From assembly GCA_947486785.1 (NCBI GenBank), contig CANKUU010000005.1, positions 104,905 to 168,904 on the forward strand: a DNA stretch of 64,000 bases, given 5' to 3'. The position numbers were made by a program, and so were the translations under genes. This document shows positions 9,077 through 21,170 of this stretch, piece by piece (positions within the stretch are counted from its first letter, which is position 1; the number at the start of each line of letters is the position of its first letter). This stretch comes from an uncultured Flavobacteriaceae bacterium. Its GTDB lineage: Bacteria > Bacteroidota > Bacteroidia > Flavobacteriales > Flavobacteriaceae. The notes beneath the pieces were generated by a model. It had not been told where the DNA came from. It saw nothing but the letters and a program-made list of their open reading frames with translations, and made no database searches.

Positions 9077-10018
9077 TTATAGTTTTGAAACTTCTGATTG
9101 GGCTTGTCTAAATTCGAGTACTATATCGGCTATAATTTGTGCTGCAGGCTTTATTTCGTGAATTAATGAGGCTACCTGACCAATTTCTAATTCTCCCTCA
9201 TCCATATCTCCTTCAAACATTCCAAGTTTTGCTCTTCCTCTACCTAAAAGGCTCTTCAAGTCTTCAACTGAAGCATTTCTGTTATAGGCATCTTGAAGGG
9301 TTGCGTAAAACTTATTTTTTATCAAACGAACCGGAGCCAGTTCTTTTAAAGTTAGTTGCGTATCTCCTTCATTGGTAGCTACTACTTTATGCTTAAAACG
9401 ATCATGGGAAGAGGCTTCAACACTTGCAACAAATCGACTACCCAATTGCACCCCATCAGCACCCAATACCATAGTGGCTAGCATAGCTCTGCCAGTAGCA
9501 ATACCGCCGGCTGCAATTATAGGTATACTAATATTATTTTTTACGGCGGGTATTAGTGTTAAGGTTGTGGTTTCATCTCGCCCATTATGTCCTCCTGCCT
9601 CAAAACCTTCGGCTACAATTGCATCAACACCAGCATTTTCAGCCTTTATCGCAAATTTTACACTACTTACAACATGCACAACGGTTATGCCCTTCCGCTT
9701 TAAAAAAGAGGTCCATGTCTTAGGGTTTCCTGCAGATGTAAACACAATTTTCACCCCCATTTCAACAATAATATGTATCAATTCCTCTAAATTTGGATAA
9801 AGCATCGGAATATTTACTGCAAAGGGTTTTTGTGTTGCTAGTTGGCATTTTTTAATATGCGTTCTTAGCACTTCAGGATACATACTTCCTGCCCCTATAA
9901 TGCCTAAGCCGCCAGCGTTAGAGACTGCTGATGCTAATCGCCAGCCACTAACCCAAATCATTCCGCCTTGAATTATAGGATACTTTATATGGAATAATGT
10001 CGTGATTCTATTTTGCAT
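9077..10018 (-). CDS. FMN-dependent nitronate monooxygenase / FabK-like enzyme
   Basis: 313-residue TIM-barrel flavoprotein. The N-terminus has PIIQGGMIWVSG, followed by SNAGGLGIIGAGS. The FMN-binding loops EGFEAGGHNGRD (~137-148) and PIIAAGGIATGRAM follow in order. Nitronate monooxygenases and the enoyl-ACP reductase FabK share this architecture and cannot be told apart reliably by eye. Because fabV is also in the window, a nitronate monooxygenase or related oxidoreductase is the more cautious call. It starts 8 nt after mnmA, so both are probably on one transcript. Confidence 0.85.
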   Translation of the reverse strand: MQNRITTLFHIKYPIIQGGMIWVSGWRLASAVSNAGGLGIIGAGSMYPEVLRTHIKKCQLATQKPFAVNIPMLYPNLEELIHIIVEMGVKIVFTSAGNPKTWTSFLKRKGITVVHVVSSVKFAIKAENAGVDAIVAEGFEAGGHNGRDETTTLTLIPAVKNNISIPIIAAGGIATGRAMLATMVLGADGVQLGSRFVASVEASSHDRFKHKVVATNEGDTQLTLKELAPVRLIKNKFYATLQDAYNRNASVEDLKSLLGRGRAKLGMFEGDMDEGELEIGQVASLIHEIKPAAQIIADIVLEFRQAQSEVSKL

Positions 10019-10026
10019 GTCAATTG

Positions 10027-11217
10027 TTATGAGATTACCCCAGATCCAATAAGTTCTTCTTCTTGATACCAGGCTACAAATTGACCCTCGGTTATTGCAG
10101 ATTGTTTATGTTCAAAATCTACATACATTCCGTTTGGCACTTTATATAGAGTTGCATTCTCTAAATTTTGGCGATACCGTATTCTAGCCCTAACCTTCAT
10201 AGTTTCATTAGCTTTTAAAGCTAAATCTAAACGTACCCAATGTATTTCTTCATTAGATACAAACAAAGTTCGGCGATACAAGCCCGGATGATTTTTACCT
10301 TGACCTGTATAAATTACGTTCGTTAAAACATCTGTTTCAATTACAAATAATGGCGCTTTGGTACCCCCAACATTTAAACCTTTTCGTTGACCTTTTGTGA
10401 AATAATGTGCGCCTTGGTGCTCTCCGACTATTTTTCCGTCTTCAATTTGATAAACTGGCTTCTCGGCATTATACCTTAATTCGGCCTCTATAGAGTCAAA
10501 TTTTTCTGGAGTTCTATTGAGCTGCGATGCTTCCGCTGGCACTTCAACAATTACACCTTTTTTAGGTTTTAATTTTTGCTGTAAAAATTCTGGCAACCGA
10601 ACTTTACCTATAAAACAAAGTCCTTGAGAATCTTTTTTATCAGCTGTAATCAATTCATTATTTGCCGCAATTTGCCTTACTTCTGGTTTTTCTAAATCTC
10701 CAATAGGAAAGAGTATTTTTGAAAGCTGTTGTTGCGATAATTGACACAAAAAATAGGATTGATCTTTGTTAGGATCTACGCCTGATAGTAGCTGATAGGT
10801 TTCGGTGCCATCAACATTAGTTAAAACTCCTTTTCTGCAATAATGCCCAGTTGCAACATAGTCTGCTCCTAGTTGCAATGCAATTTTTAAGAACACATCA
10901 AACTTAATCTCTCGGTTACAAAGCACATCTGGGTTAGGAGTTCGACCCATTTCATATTCTCTAAACATATAATCGACAATACGTTCTTTATATGCTACAC
11001 TTAAATCGACAGTTTGAAAGGGTATCCCTAATTTTTCCGCAACAATTAAGGCATCGTTACTATCTTCAAGCCAAGGACATTCCTCAGAAATAGTGACTGA
11101 ATCATCATGCCAATTCTTCATAAATAGACCTATTACCTCGTAGCCTTGCTTTTTTAGCAAATAAGCTGCTACGCTCGAATCAACACCACCAGAAAGACCT
11201 ACAACAACTTTTTTCAT
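10027..11217 (-). CDS. mnmA: tRNA-specific 2-thiouridylase MnmA
   Basis: 396 residues. MnmA adds the 2-thio group to the wobble uridine of tRNA-Lys, -Glu and -Gln, using ATP and a persulfide relay. The PP-loop SGGVDSS is at 9-15. The two catalytic cysteines are C100 (NPDVLCN) and C201 (GLCFIG), and the C-terminal beta-barrel domain is complete. It is the first gene of a two-gene unit with the flavoenzyme downstream (8-nt gap). A TAnnTTTG box lies just upstream of the ATG. Confidence 0.97.
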   Translation of the reverse strand: MKKVVVGLSGGVDSSVAAYLLKKQGYEVIGLFMKNWHDDSVTISEECPWLEDSNDALIVAEKLGIPFQTVDLSVAYKERIVDYMFREYEMGRTPNPDVLCNREIKFDVFLKIALQLGADYVATGHYCRKGVLTNVDGTETYQLLSGVDPNKDQSYFLCQLSQQQLSKILFPIGDLEKPEVRQIAANNELITADKKDSQGLCFIGKVRLPEFLQQKLKPKKGVIVEVPAEASQLNRTPEKFDSIEAELRYNAEKPVYQIEDGKIVGEHQGAHYFTKGQRKGLNVGGTKAPLFVIETDVLTNVIYTGQGKNHPGLYRRTLFVSNEEIHWVRLDLALKANETMKVRARIRYRQNLENATLYKVPNGMYVDFEHKQSAITEGQFVAWYQEEELIGSGVIS

Positions 11218-11237
11218 TTTATTCTAAAATTGTAATA

Positions 11238-11245
11238 CAAAAGTA
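11238..11245 (-). promoter_or_regulatory. Candidate -7 box for mnmA
   Basis: On the minus strand the octamer is TACTTTTG, an exact TAnnTTTG match about 21 nt before the mnmA start. No well-spaced TTG -33 element is evident. Confidence 0.35.
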
Positions 11246-11598
11246 CAAAATATAGTACGCTTAGAAAGAGGTATAAAGGCACATCGGTATTTAGATAAAC
11301 GAACACTTTTTTAAGCTCTTAGCATTTTAACTAAAAAAAACGTTACGTTGTACTATAATTTGGCATTCAAAATCTTTTAAAACTATTGCTAATCAGAAAT
11401 GTCACAATTTTATCACGTTTAAAAACATCGTTAATCAATCGTTTGCAACTCTATTATAAAACTCTTAAAATTTCAAACAACAATAGTTGATATGTTAGCA
11501 TACAAAAAAGAGGACTTGACAACTCTATTTTTATTTAAGTGCACTTATGATGCATCTTTATAACTCCAAATCTTACCAACATAATCTACTTAATGGCA

Positions 11599-11626
11599 AA
11601 AGCCCCAACAGAAATGTTGGGGCTTT
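11599..11626. terminator. Terminator of the pyrG-yidC unit
   Basis: Perfect 12-bp stem AAAGCCCCAACA / TGTTGGGGCTTT around a GAAA loop, 63 nt after the yidC stop on the minus strand. GC-rich core with flanking T residues. Confidence 0.9.
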
Positions 11627-11688
11627 AATATTTAATATATTGCGTATTAATAAAAAGGGGCTACTAGCTATTGTAGCATAGTATAAAT

Positions 11689-13572
11689 CTACTTTTTACC
11701 CGAACTTTTTTGAGCCTCAGCCTGCTCCATCATTTCGCGCATTTTTTTCTGAAATTTATTCTCTTTCTTAGGTTTCAGCTTATTTTCTTGAATCTGCGCA
11801 TGAATTTTATCATTATCAATGATGAAGTTTTTAATCACCAGCATAATACCTATAGTAATTAGATTAGAGATAAAGTAATACAAACTCAATCCACTTGCAT
11901 AATTATTAAAAAACACTAGCATAAAGAAAGGCATTAAGTACATGATAAACTTCATATTCGGCATACCTGGTTGTTGCGGCATGTTCTGACCTGTAGTCAT
12001 CATCATATAAAAGAAAATAGCAATTGATGCTAATATCGGAAACAAACTAATGTGATCTCCATAAAAAGGAATGGTAAACGGTAGTTGCGCTATCGCGTCG
12101 TAAGAAGACAAATCATCTGCCCATAAGAATGATTTTTGTCTTAGGGCGAATGAGGTAGGAAAAAACATAAACAACGCATAAAAAATCGGCATTTGTATAA
12201 ACGCTGGTATACAACCACTCATTGGGTTTACGCCAGCTTTACTATTCAGTTTCATAGTTTCTTGCTGCCTTTTCATTGCATTATCTTTATACTTCTCGGC
12301 GAGTTCCGCTATTTCAGGTTTTAAAACCTTCATTTTAGCCTGTGACAAATACGACTTGTACGTAACAGGTGACATGGCTAATCGCACCAAAATAGTCATC
12401 ACTATTATAGCTATACCATAGGCTAAGCTCGGACTCAAAAATGAACTAAACGTTGAACTTAAAAAAGTATAAAAAGGCGTAAAAATATACCGATTAATCC
12501 AACCAAAAATACCCCATCCAAAGGGTATTGAGTCTTCTAGACCCAAGTCTTCATATTTTGACAAAACAGCAGCATCAGTTGGGCCATAGTACCAATTTAA
12601 ATTTTCTAATAATTCGCCACCTTGTATTTTTAATGGAATAATTGCTGAATATGCTTTTGTATAGCCGTCAGTTTTATTTTCTTCTTTTACTAAATTAACA
12701 GAAGCTAATTCCGCAGACTCAAAATTCGTGCTTTTCGCAAGAATTGAACTAAAAAAATGTTGCCGAAAAGATAACCACTTTACCTTAGCCTCAGTTTCTT
12801 CATCATCACTACTATCCGAAAGTTTATCAATATCACCATCATTATGGCTGTACGTTAAACGGGTATATCTATTTTCATAGGTGATGCTCTTATTATGGCG
12901 TATCCCTTTTAATTTCCATTCTAATTGTACGGGCTTACTTTGATTTAATATTCCATTTAAGCCTTGTGATCGTATTGTAAAATCAACTAAATAGTCGTTT
13001 GGTTTAATTTCATATCTATATTCTAAATATTTATCATTCGCTACTTTTGCCCGCATTGATAAAATTTGGTTTTCACCGTTTTTAGACAAAAACGGCTCAA
13101 AATATAAATCTTTGGTATTTAGCACTCTGTTATCAGAAGTCGAGAAATGAAGTGCAAATGATGCATTTCCATCTTTCACTAAGTAAATAGGAACTGAATC
13201 ATAGGTATAAAACTGTTTCATTCGAGCCTCAATAATCTGTCCTCCTTTGTTACTTATTTCTAAATACACCAAATCATTTTCTAATTTGGTGGTTTTGTTT
13301 GAAGGTGTCGTAAATCCGAAGGCTCCTAAATTACTTTTGTAATTCGCTACAGCAACAGAATCTTTTAAATTCAATGCCGTCGTAGCGGCAGATACTTGTT
13401 CTTGAGCTTGACTTAACGGTTCTTTATCTTGCGTATTAACCTGTTCTTGTTTTGCTTTTTCAGCTGCTATCTCTTCTGGTGTTGGCTGGTTTTGATATAG
13501 CATAAGCATAATTAAACCGAAAATAAGTACAAAACCAATGATAGAATTAATATCTAATTTTTTCTCTTCCAT
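11689..13572 (-). CDS. yidC: Membrane protein insertase YidC
   Basis: 627 residues. YidC inserts and folds inner-membrane proteins, alone or with SecYEG. There is an N-terminal membrane anchor (~10-24), a large periplasmic beta domain (~90-340) and the conserved C-terminal core (~360-590) with five predicted helices. The core includes SPVTYKSYLSQAKMKVLKPE and the GCIPAFIQMPIFYALF hairpin region. The C-terminal tail is basic (KPKKENKFQKKMRE), as expected for ribosome contact. It follows pyrG by 82 nt on the same strand and ends at a strong terminator. Confidence 0.97.
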   Translation of the reverse strand: MEEKKLDINSIIGFVLIFGLIMLMLYQNQPTPEEIAAEKAKQEQVNTQDKEPLSQAQEQVSAATTALNLKDSVAVANYKSNLGAFGFTTPSNKTTKLENDLVYLEISNKGGQIIEARMKQFYTYDSVPIYLVKDGNASFALHFSTSDNRVLNTKDLYFEPFLSKNGENQILSMRAKVANDKYLEYRYEIKPNDYLVDFTIRSQGLNGILNQSKPVQLEWKLKGIRHNKSITYENRYTRLTYSHNDGDIDKLSDSSDDEETEAKVKWLSFRQHFFSSILAKSTNFESAELASVNLVKEENKTDGYTKAYSAIIPLKIQGGELLENLNWYYGPTDAAVLSKYEDLGLEDSIPFGWGIFGWINRYIFTPFYTFLSSTFSSFLSPSLAYGIAIIVMTILVRLAMSPVTYKSYLSQAKMKVLKPEIAELAEKYKDNAMKRQQETMKLNSKAGVNPMSGCIPAFIQMPIFYALFMFFPTSFALRQKSFLWADDLSSYDAIAQLPFTIPFYGDHISLFPILASIAIFFYMMMTTGQNMPQQPGMPNMKFIMYLMPFFMLVFFNNYASGLSLYYFISNLITIGIMLVIKNFIIDNDKIHAQIQENKLKPKKENKFQKKMREMMEQAEAQKSSGKK

Positions 13573-13654
13573 CTATATAAGGTAATTAGGTAAATCGTTG
13601 AAATTGATTGGTATTCTGCTTGTAAGGTGGCAAATATATGCCCAATTCTTTAAA

Positions 13655-15346
<1,692 letters not shown>

Positions 15347-15589
15347 TCACAGCCTATGCTGGGGAAAATCTTTTTGAATTTGACGAATTAGCGACTCTAA
15401 GCCATTTACTTTGATCTCGTGCATCGATTTCAGAAGAAAACCTATTTTTCCGTCAGGAAAACCTTTTTGATTAAACCATACCAAATAAGGCTCGGGCAAA
15501 TCAATTAAATAGCGCCCTTTGTATTTTCCAAAAGGCATGCGATAATGCGCCAATTCTATAAGCTTGTTTTTATCTGGTATTACATTCAT
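15347..15589 (-). CDS. DUF3820-family small protein
   Basis: 80-residue cytosolic protein. Its hallmark is RMPFGKYKGRYLIDLPEPYLVWF (shown here as MPFGKYKGRYLIDLPEP and YLVWF, residues ~18-39), followed by QKGFPDGKIG. The FGKxKG...YLxWF pattern defines DUF3820, a family of unknown function. It is upstream of pyrG on the same strand and 49 bp from the divergent isomerase gene. A similar module ends the DnaQ-like exonuclease at 35236-36012, which hints at a nucleic-acid link but proves nothing. Confidence 0.8.
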   Translation of the reverse strand: MNVIPDKNKLIELAHYRMPFGKYKGRYLIDLPEPYLVWFNQKGFPDGKIGFLLKSMHEIKVNGLESLIRQIQKDFPQHRL

Positions 15590-15638
15590 TTTTTAAATTT
15601 AAAAAATATACCTTTAAAAGGTACTAATATAAAGCAAA

Positions 15639-16496
15639 ATGGAAAGAAGAAAATTTATAGGAACTACGGCAGCAGCAACTTTAGGAATGATGACGAACAA
15701 AACAGAAGCATCTAATCACAGTGCTTACAAATTAAAAGGAAATATTAATCATAGTGCATGTCGTTGGTGCTACAGTAAAATACCCATGACTGAGTTTCTT
15801 CAACACTTAAACACTATCGGATTAAAAGCTATGGATTTATCTGGGCCTGAAGATTGGGCATTAATGAAGAAATATGGTATTCATGCTTCAATGTGTTGGG
15901 GTGCTGGAAAAGGAATTACAAAAGGGTGGAATGATTTACAACTTCATGAAGAATTGATTGCAGATTATGCGCGCATTATACCGCTAGTAGCGGAAGCTGG
16001 CTATACCAACCTTATTTGTTTTAGTGGAAATAGAAACGGTATAGACGACCAACTTGGCTTGCAAAATTGCGTTAAAGGGCTAAAACAAATAATGCCCCTG
16101 GCCGAAAAACATGGTGTTGTTATTCAAATGGAACTACTTAACTCAAAAGTTGATCATAAAGACTATATGTGTGATCGCACGGCATGGGGTGTAGCACTTT
16201 GTAATGCAATAGGTTCTGAAAATTTTAAACTTCTTTACGATATTTATCATATGCAAATTATGGAAGGTGATGTTATAAGAACTATTCAAAATTATCACTC
16301 TTATTTTGGTCATTACCATACGGGAGGCAACCCCGGAAGAAATGAAATTAACCATACGCAAGAATTGTATTACCCTGCAATTATGACCGCAATTTTAAAA
16401 ACTGGTTATAAAGGTTACGTAGCCCAAGAATTTATACCTACTTGGCAAGATCCAATTGCGGCTCTTAAAGAAGCCGTAAACATTTGTGATGTTTAA
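15639..16496 (+). CDS. Tat-exported hydroxypyruvate isomerase / sugar epimerase-like protein
   Basis: 285-residue TIM-barrel protein of the AP-endonuclease-2 superfamily. A twin-arginine signal (ERRKFIGTTAAATLG, 2-16) precedes the domain, so export by Tat is likely. The expected metal-binding quartet is E165 (QMELLN), D201 (LLYDIYHMQ), H227 (HYHTGG) and E264 (VAQEF). The overall match is best with hydroxypyruvate isomerase-like proteins. Exported members in Bacteroidetes are common but their substrates are largely unknown. It is divergent from the DUF3820 gene and apparently monocistronic. Confidence 0.85.
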   Translation: MERRKFIGTTAAATLGMMTNKTEASNHSAYKLKGNINHSACRWCYSKIPMTEFLQHLNTIGLKAMDLSGPEDWALMKKYGIHASMCWGAGKGITKGWNDLQLHEELIADYARIIPLVAEAGYTNLICFSGNRNGIDDQLGLQNCVKGLKQIMPLAEKHGVVIQMELLNSKVDHKDYMCDRTAWGVALCNAIGSENFKLLYDIYHMQIMEGDVIRTIQNYHSYFGHYHTGGNPGRNEINHTQELYYPAIMTAILKTGYKGYVAQEFIPTWQDPIAALKEAVNICDV

Positions 16497-16945
16497 GTAG
16501 CCAAAGCATTCTAAATAAAAAGGGGTTCAATTTTAAATCAATCATAAAAGCTATAGCTATTTCTGCTAACAAATACTTTATATACTCTAAAGCTAAAAGC
16601 TATTTTTTTGAGTGATTTCTCAAGAAAATGAAAACTATTCTAAACACCTGTTCTTATAACTAACACCCACGTGTTAAGCTTCTTAATGCATTACTAATCA
16701 AATTAATTTAACCTAAAATTTATTTAGAGTAAAACAAAGGTCTATTTTAAATCTTCATTTAAGTTCTTTTATGTTTCTTTAGCAAAAACTAGCTGGTAAT
16801 ACGAATAGCTGTAATATAAGTAATTGAATGCAAGAACTTTTTTAAGTTAAAAGGCCTACTTAATACGTGCAAGTATGATATAAAAATTGAATTTGGCCTA
16901 AACAAAATAAAAAAATACCTATTTATAGCAGTAGCATGATGCATT
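16497..16945. other. Intergenic, nothing assignable
   Basis: About 450 bp of AT-rich DNA between convergent genes. A minus-strand frame over 16789-16980 overlaps the osmC 3' end, has an atypical composition and shows no family features, so it is not called. Short repeats of AGCTAT and AAAGCT occur near 16548-16603 without a clear terminator. Confidence 0.5.
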
Positions 16946-17350
16946 TTATTGCACCCAATTAAAAGTGATTTCTTTAACAATATCTGGATGTAAGCTGTAG
17001 TGTACAGGACAGGTATTGGCCGAATTAATTAAAACCTTTCTATTTTTTTCTGAAATATGTTTTGGAAGGCTTAAATCAACTTCAATCTTTGATATACGTC
17101 TCGGATTAACTGCCATATGTTTGGTAACGGCAGCAGTAGCACCAGATAAATCTATCTTTAAACCATTGGCCTTTATCGCCATTATAGTTAAAATGCAACT
17201 AGCAAAACCTGTAGCTATGGTGTCGGTAGGAGAAAATGCTTCTCCTAACCCATTATTATCAATAGGTGCATCTGTAATAAAAATATCTCCTGAACGAATG
17301 TGCTCGCAAGTGGTTCTTAATTTACCCGTATAGGTAACTTTTGAAGTCAT
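16946..17350 (-). CDS. OsmC/Ohr-family peroxiredoxin-like protein
   Basis: 134 residues. OsmC/Ohr proteins reduce organic hydroperoxides with two cysteines. The pair here is C52 (GFASCILTIM) and C114 (ANTCPVHYSL), in the expected family positions. The composition fits the general OsmC branch rather than Ohr. Its start is only 3 nt after the stop of the LysM/PBP1 fusion gene, so it is translated from the same message. That fits a cell-envelope or oxidative-stress setting, but the link is inference. Confidence 0.9.
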   Translation of the reverse strand: MTSKVTYTGKLRTTCEHIRSGDIFITDAPIDNNGLGEAFSPTDTIATGFASCILTIMAIKANGLKIDLSGATAAVTKHMAVNPRRISKIEVDLSLPKHISEKNRKVLINSANTCPVHYSLHPDIVKEITFNWVQ

Positions 17351-17353
17351 CTT

Positions 17354-19549
17354 CTACTCTTTTACTTCTTTGATTCTCATATCTTCATACATCATTATAT
17401 ACGATGCTTGATTATAATACCCCGAACCCATATCTTTTTGATATAAAAATTTATTTGCAGAATATTCAGTTTCTCCTATCAAACTTGAAGCTTCAAAAAG
17501 ATTTTTCTTGTATGCTAGCTTTAAGAGTAAATCATAGGTAATATCAAAACCTCTGACAGCATATCGATCTGGTGTGTCCCCGAATTTTTTTCTATACCGC
17601 TTCGCAAAAGAATCATTGGTCACTTCTCGAAAAACTGAAGGGTAAGTGAAATTTAAATTCGACAAATGCAGATTAGAAATAACCTCATCATTAAAAGCAA
17701 GGCTCTTATCTGTTGTAAACATTCTTAATTGAACCTTTTTTGAACTTAATTCTGGATCGAGTGGCTCATTATGAAAAGAATTTAAAATTGAAGTTACACT
17801 TGAAGCCAAACTAGGGTTATCCGTTTCAACAATTACCCAATTATCAACATCCTCAGATAATAATTCTGCTACTCTGTCGCGATTAATTCCAATATTCTTT
17901 TCCTCCTCTACCACAAGTACCACCTTAGCTTCAGGAAATTTTTCTAATATCGCATTTTGTACGTCAATATTGCTCTTGTCCGCAATAATGATAATATTTT
18001 GATCCGTTACTTTTTTCTTTAAATAAGTTAGCATTCGATCTTGTAAAACCTTATCCGATGTGTACGAGAAAAAAATATTAGACTGTGATAAATTAGCCGC
18101 AACAGGTATTGGCGCAATTACGGGCACTTGAAGTTGAGAAGCAACCCTTGCAACCTCTTGAAGCGATGGCGGATCTAGTGGACCCACGATTGCACTCACC
18201 TCTGAAAGATTTTCTTTTAATAATAGCGATTTAGTAACTTCTGCGTCAAACTGATTATCAAGTGTTTTTACATCTACCGAAATTCCTAAAGAAGCTATCG
18301 AATCTATGGCAATCAAGGCTCCTGAATAAAGTCCTAAACTTCCTTTTAAGCTTTTTCTAGACTTCACAGTTTTTTTTAAGTTTTTCTGATCTGAAAAATC
18401 TAATTTATTTAGTCGAAAAGGAAAAATAAACATCAAGTTAGGCTTGTAGGTGATGTTAATACTATCCAATAAATTTATTTTATCTAAGACTAGTGAATTT
18501 CTAACCTCAAAATTACCTTTTTGATCCTTAGGTAATTTTAATACCATTCCTGCTTTTAAGCCATCAACCAAGTTCGGATTTAATTGTAATAACTCTTTAT
18601 AAGAAATACCCAAATTACGAGTTAATGAATACTCTGTTTGCTTTGGTTTAACCTCATAAAAAATAAAATTATCAGTATTTACCTCACCAGTCTTTACTTC
18701 TTGTTGAGGAATACGAATAACCATGCCTTCTTTTAAACCTCCTTTTTCCTTTATTTCAGGATTAAGATCCATAATCTCTTTTGAAGTCAGATTAAATTCT
18801 TGTGTTAAACGAAATATTCCGACTCCTTTGGGCACGGTATATGAACGATATAATTTTGTTTTTTGACCCTCAATAGCACCACTTTTTTTCTTTGGCAATT
18901 TAAGCTCATACCCTTCCGCAAGATAATCAGTACTTGCAGACAAATCAGGATTTAAAGCAATTAAACTATCAATCGTAATACCGTAGCTATGGGCAATACT
19001 CCATCGAGTTTCTTTAGCAGTAACTACATGCGTTTCAAAATCGTCTTCATTTATTACTACTTGATCTGATGGCTTAACTCTTCTATATTTTGGAATTCGT
19101 AACACCATTTTCTTTTTTAATTGTGCGGAGTACAATTCTCTATTGTAGCGTTTAATATCATCCTCGGTAATACGATACCTTTTAGCTATACCATATAATG
19201 TTTCATGCCTACGCACTTTATGTGAGGTAAAACCAATTGGTTCTTCTTGCTTTATGCGCGACTTTTCTGTTTGGTTAGACACCTCTTTTGGGGGCGTATT
19301 CGATGGCGTTGTAGTTTTAGCATTATTTAGGTAAATAACTAAAATTGTATTTACCTTTAAAGCTTTACCCTTTTTTATTTCTTTATTGTAAGTAAATATC
19401 TTATCCTCTGATATCCTGTATTGCTTAGCAATACTCTCTACGCTTTCTCCTTTTTTTACCGCATGCGTAACAAACTTTTGTGCTACTGCTTTAGAGCTAA
19501 AAAAAACAAGTAAAACTAGTACAAGCGAATTTTTAATAAACTGATTCAT
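17354..19549 (-). CDS. LysM-repeat / periplasmic-binding-protein (PBP1) fusion
   Basis: 731 residues with a signal peptide (1-23, ending KAVA). Five LysM-like units follow, near 28-72, 107-153, 174-216, 231-278 and 298-344, each with a conserved YxIxxxxLxxLNP-type helix and a final IPK/LPK. The C-terminal half (~370-725) resembles a type 1 periplasmic binding protein like those of amino-acid ABC transporters, with SAIVGPLDPPSLQEVARVAS and later IIIADKSNIDVQ. LysM binds peptidoglycan glycans, so a wall-anchored binding protein is likely. No transporter genes are adjacent. It lies between guaA (88 nt upstream) and osmC (3 nt downstream). Ligand unknown. Confidence 0.85.
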   Translation of the reverse strand: MNQFIKNSLVLVLLVFFSSKAVAQKFVTHAVKKGESVESIAKQYRISEDKIFTYNKEIKKGKALKVNTILVIYLNNAKTTTPSNTPPKEVSNQTEKSRIKQEEPIGFTSHKVRRHETLYGIAKRYRITEDDIKRYNRELYSAQLKKKMVLRIPKYRRVKPSDQVVINEDDFETHVVTAKETRWSIAHSYGITIDSLIALNPDLSASTDYLAEGYELKLPKKKSGAIEGQKTKLYRSYTVPKGVGIFRLTQEFNLTSKEIMDLNPEIKEKGGLKEGMVIRIPQQEVKTGEVNTDNFIFYEVKPKQTEYSLTRNLGISYKELLQLNPNLVDGLKAGMVLKLPKDQKGNFEVRNSLVLDKINLLDSINITYKPNLMFIFPFRLNKLDFSDQKNLKKTVKSRKSLKGSLGLYSGALIAIDSIASLGISVDVKTLDNQFDAEVTKSLLLKENLSEVSAIVGPLDPPSLQEVARVASQLQVPVIAPIPVAANLSQSNIFFSYTSDKVLQDRMLTYLKKKVTDQNIIIIADKSNIDVQNAILEKFPEAKVVLVVEEEKNIGINRDRVAELLSEDVDNWVIVETDNPSLASSVTSILNSFHNEPLDPELSSKKVQLRMFTTDKSLAFNDEVISNLHLSNLNFTYPSVFREVTNDSFAKRYRKKFGDTPDRYAVRGFDITYDLLLKLAYKKNLFEASSLIGETEYSANKFLYQKDMGSGYYNQASYIMMYEDMRIKEVKE

Positions 19550-19637
19550 TTATTTTAATCATTATTTAAAATTGTAATTGGTTTTTGCCAAATTTTCTTT
19601 TAGTACAACTTTGTAACTATAGGTTGTACCATTAAAG

Positions 19638-21170
19638 CTATTCCCATTCAATAGTGGCAGGTGGTTTAGAGCTTATATCATATACGACTCTATTAACTCC
19701 AGGGACTTTATTTATTATATCATTTGATACTTTTTGTAAAAATTCATAGGGCAAATTTACCCAATCTGCTGTCATTCCATCAGTACTCTCTACAGCTCTT
19801 AAAGCTACACATTTTTCATAAGTTCTCTCATCTCCCATAACACCAACACTATTAACAGGCAAAAGCATTGCACCTGCCTGCCAAACCTTGTCATACAATC
19901 CCCAGTCTCGCAGACCGTTTACAAAAATATGATCAACCTCTTGCAAAATTGTTACTTTTTCAGGTGTAATATCTCCTAATATTCGAATACCTAATCCTGG
20001 GCCAGGAAATGGGTGTCTACCTAATAAATTAGCATCTAAGCCCATACTAGCTCCTACTCTTCTGACCTCATCTTTAAAAAGCATTTTAAGCGGCTCTACT
20101 ACTTTCAATTTCATATAATCTGGTAATCCACCAACATTATGATGACTTTTTATAGTAGCAGAAGGACCACCAGTAGCTGAAACAGATTCAATAATATCAG
20201 GATAAATGGTGCCTTGCGCCAGCCATTTTGCATTTTCCACTAAATGAGATTCATCATCAAACACCTCTACAAAAACGCGCCCAATTATTTTCCTTTTACC
20301 CTCAGGATCGCTCTCCCCCTTTAATTGCTCCAAAAAACGTGCCGAAGCATCAACTCCTTTTACATTTAGACCCATGCCCTTGTATTGTTTAAGAACGCTT
20401 TCGAACTCGTTCTTACGGAGTAAACCATTATTCACAAAAATACAATGCAAATGGCTGCCAATTGCCTTGTGCAATAATACGGCTGCCACAGAAGAATCTA
20501 CTCCCCCTGATAAGCCTAAAATCACTTTCTCATCTCCAATCTTTTCTTTGAGTTCAGCTACTGCTGTTTCAACAAAAGCATCGGGCGTCCAAGTTTGCTT
20601 TAAACCAGCAATATGAACTAAAAAATTTTCTAAAAGTTGTTTGCCATCTTTTGAATGATATACTTCTGGATGAAATTGTATGCCATAAGTTTCTTCTCCT
20701 TCAAACTTAAAAGCAGCATTTTTAACATCATGCGTACTTGCTAATAGTTCTGTATTTTCTGGTAAGTTTTTAATAGTATCCGCATGACTCATCCATACTT
20801 GGCTGCCTACATTGATATTATTTAATAATAAATTTTCTGATTTTACTTTAGAAAGATTTGCTCTACCATATTCACGGGTATTGGATTTCTCCACATTTCC
20901 ACCATTAAAATGAGCTAAATATTGCGCACCGTAACAAACACCTAGCAAAGGCTTTTTTCCTTTTATTTCAGAAAGGTCAGGGTGCGGGGCATCATCCGCA
21001 CGAACAGAGTATGGCGAACCCGAAAGTATAACCGCATTATACTCCGACAAGTCTTTCGGGGGATTGTTAAAAGGCTTTATTTCAGAGAAAATATTAAGTT
21101 CACGAACACGTCTTCCTATAAGTTGTGTATACTGCGAACCAAAATCTAGAATTAGAACTTTATTTTGCAT
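19638..21170 (-). CDS. guaA: GMP synthase (glutamine-hydrolysing)
   Basis: 510 residues from the ATG at 21170; a longer frame begins at a TTG two codons earlier and is not needed. GuaA makes GMP from XMP, ATP and glutamine. The class I glutaminase has C79 (GVCYGAQ), H167 and E169 (QFHPE). The ATP pyrophosphatase loop SGGVDSS is at 221-227, and the C-terminal dimerisation domain ends with the typical KPPATIEWE. All catalytic residues are present. It is followed on the same strand by the LysM/PBP1 fusion, with an 88-nt gap. Confidence 0.97.
   Translation of the reverse strand: MQNKVLILDFGSQYTQLIGRRVRELNIFSEIKPFNNPPKDLSEYNAVILSGSPYSVRADDAPHPDLSEIKGKKPLLGVCYGAQYLAHFNGGNVEKSNTREYGRANLSKVKSENLLLNNINVGSQVWMSHADTIKNLPENTELLASTHDVKNAAFKFEGEETYGIQFHPEVYHSKDGKQLLENFLVHIAGLKQTWTPDAFVETAVAELKEKIGDEKVILGLSGGVDSSVAAVLLHKAIGSHLHCIFVNNGLLRKNEFESVLKQYKGMGLNVKGVDASARFLEQLKGESDPEGKRKIIGRVFVEVFDDESHLVENAKWLAQGTIYPDIIESVSATGGPSATIKSHHNVGGLPDYMKLKVVEPLKMLFKDEVRRVGASMGLDANLLGRHPFPGPGLGIRILGDITPEKVTILQEVDHIFVNGLRDWGLYDKVWQAGAMLLPVNSVGVMGDERTYEKCVALRAVESTDGMTADWVNLPYEFLQKVSNDIINKVPGVNRVVYDISSKPPATIEWE

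Larger units (their letters stand above)
11218..11688. other. Intergenic between mnmA and yidC
   Basis: 470 bp of AT-rich DNA with no gene seen. It contains the mnmA promoter candidate at one end and the yidC terminator (11599-11626) at the other. Confidence 0.6.

Noticed and set aside
16789..16980. Minus-strand 63-codon frame near the OsmC gene
   Set aside because: It overlaps the OsmC coding end and lacks any recognisable composition or motif.
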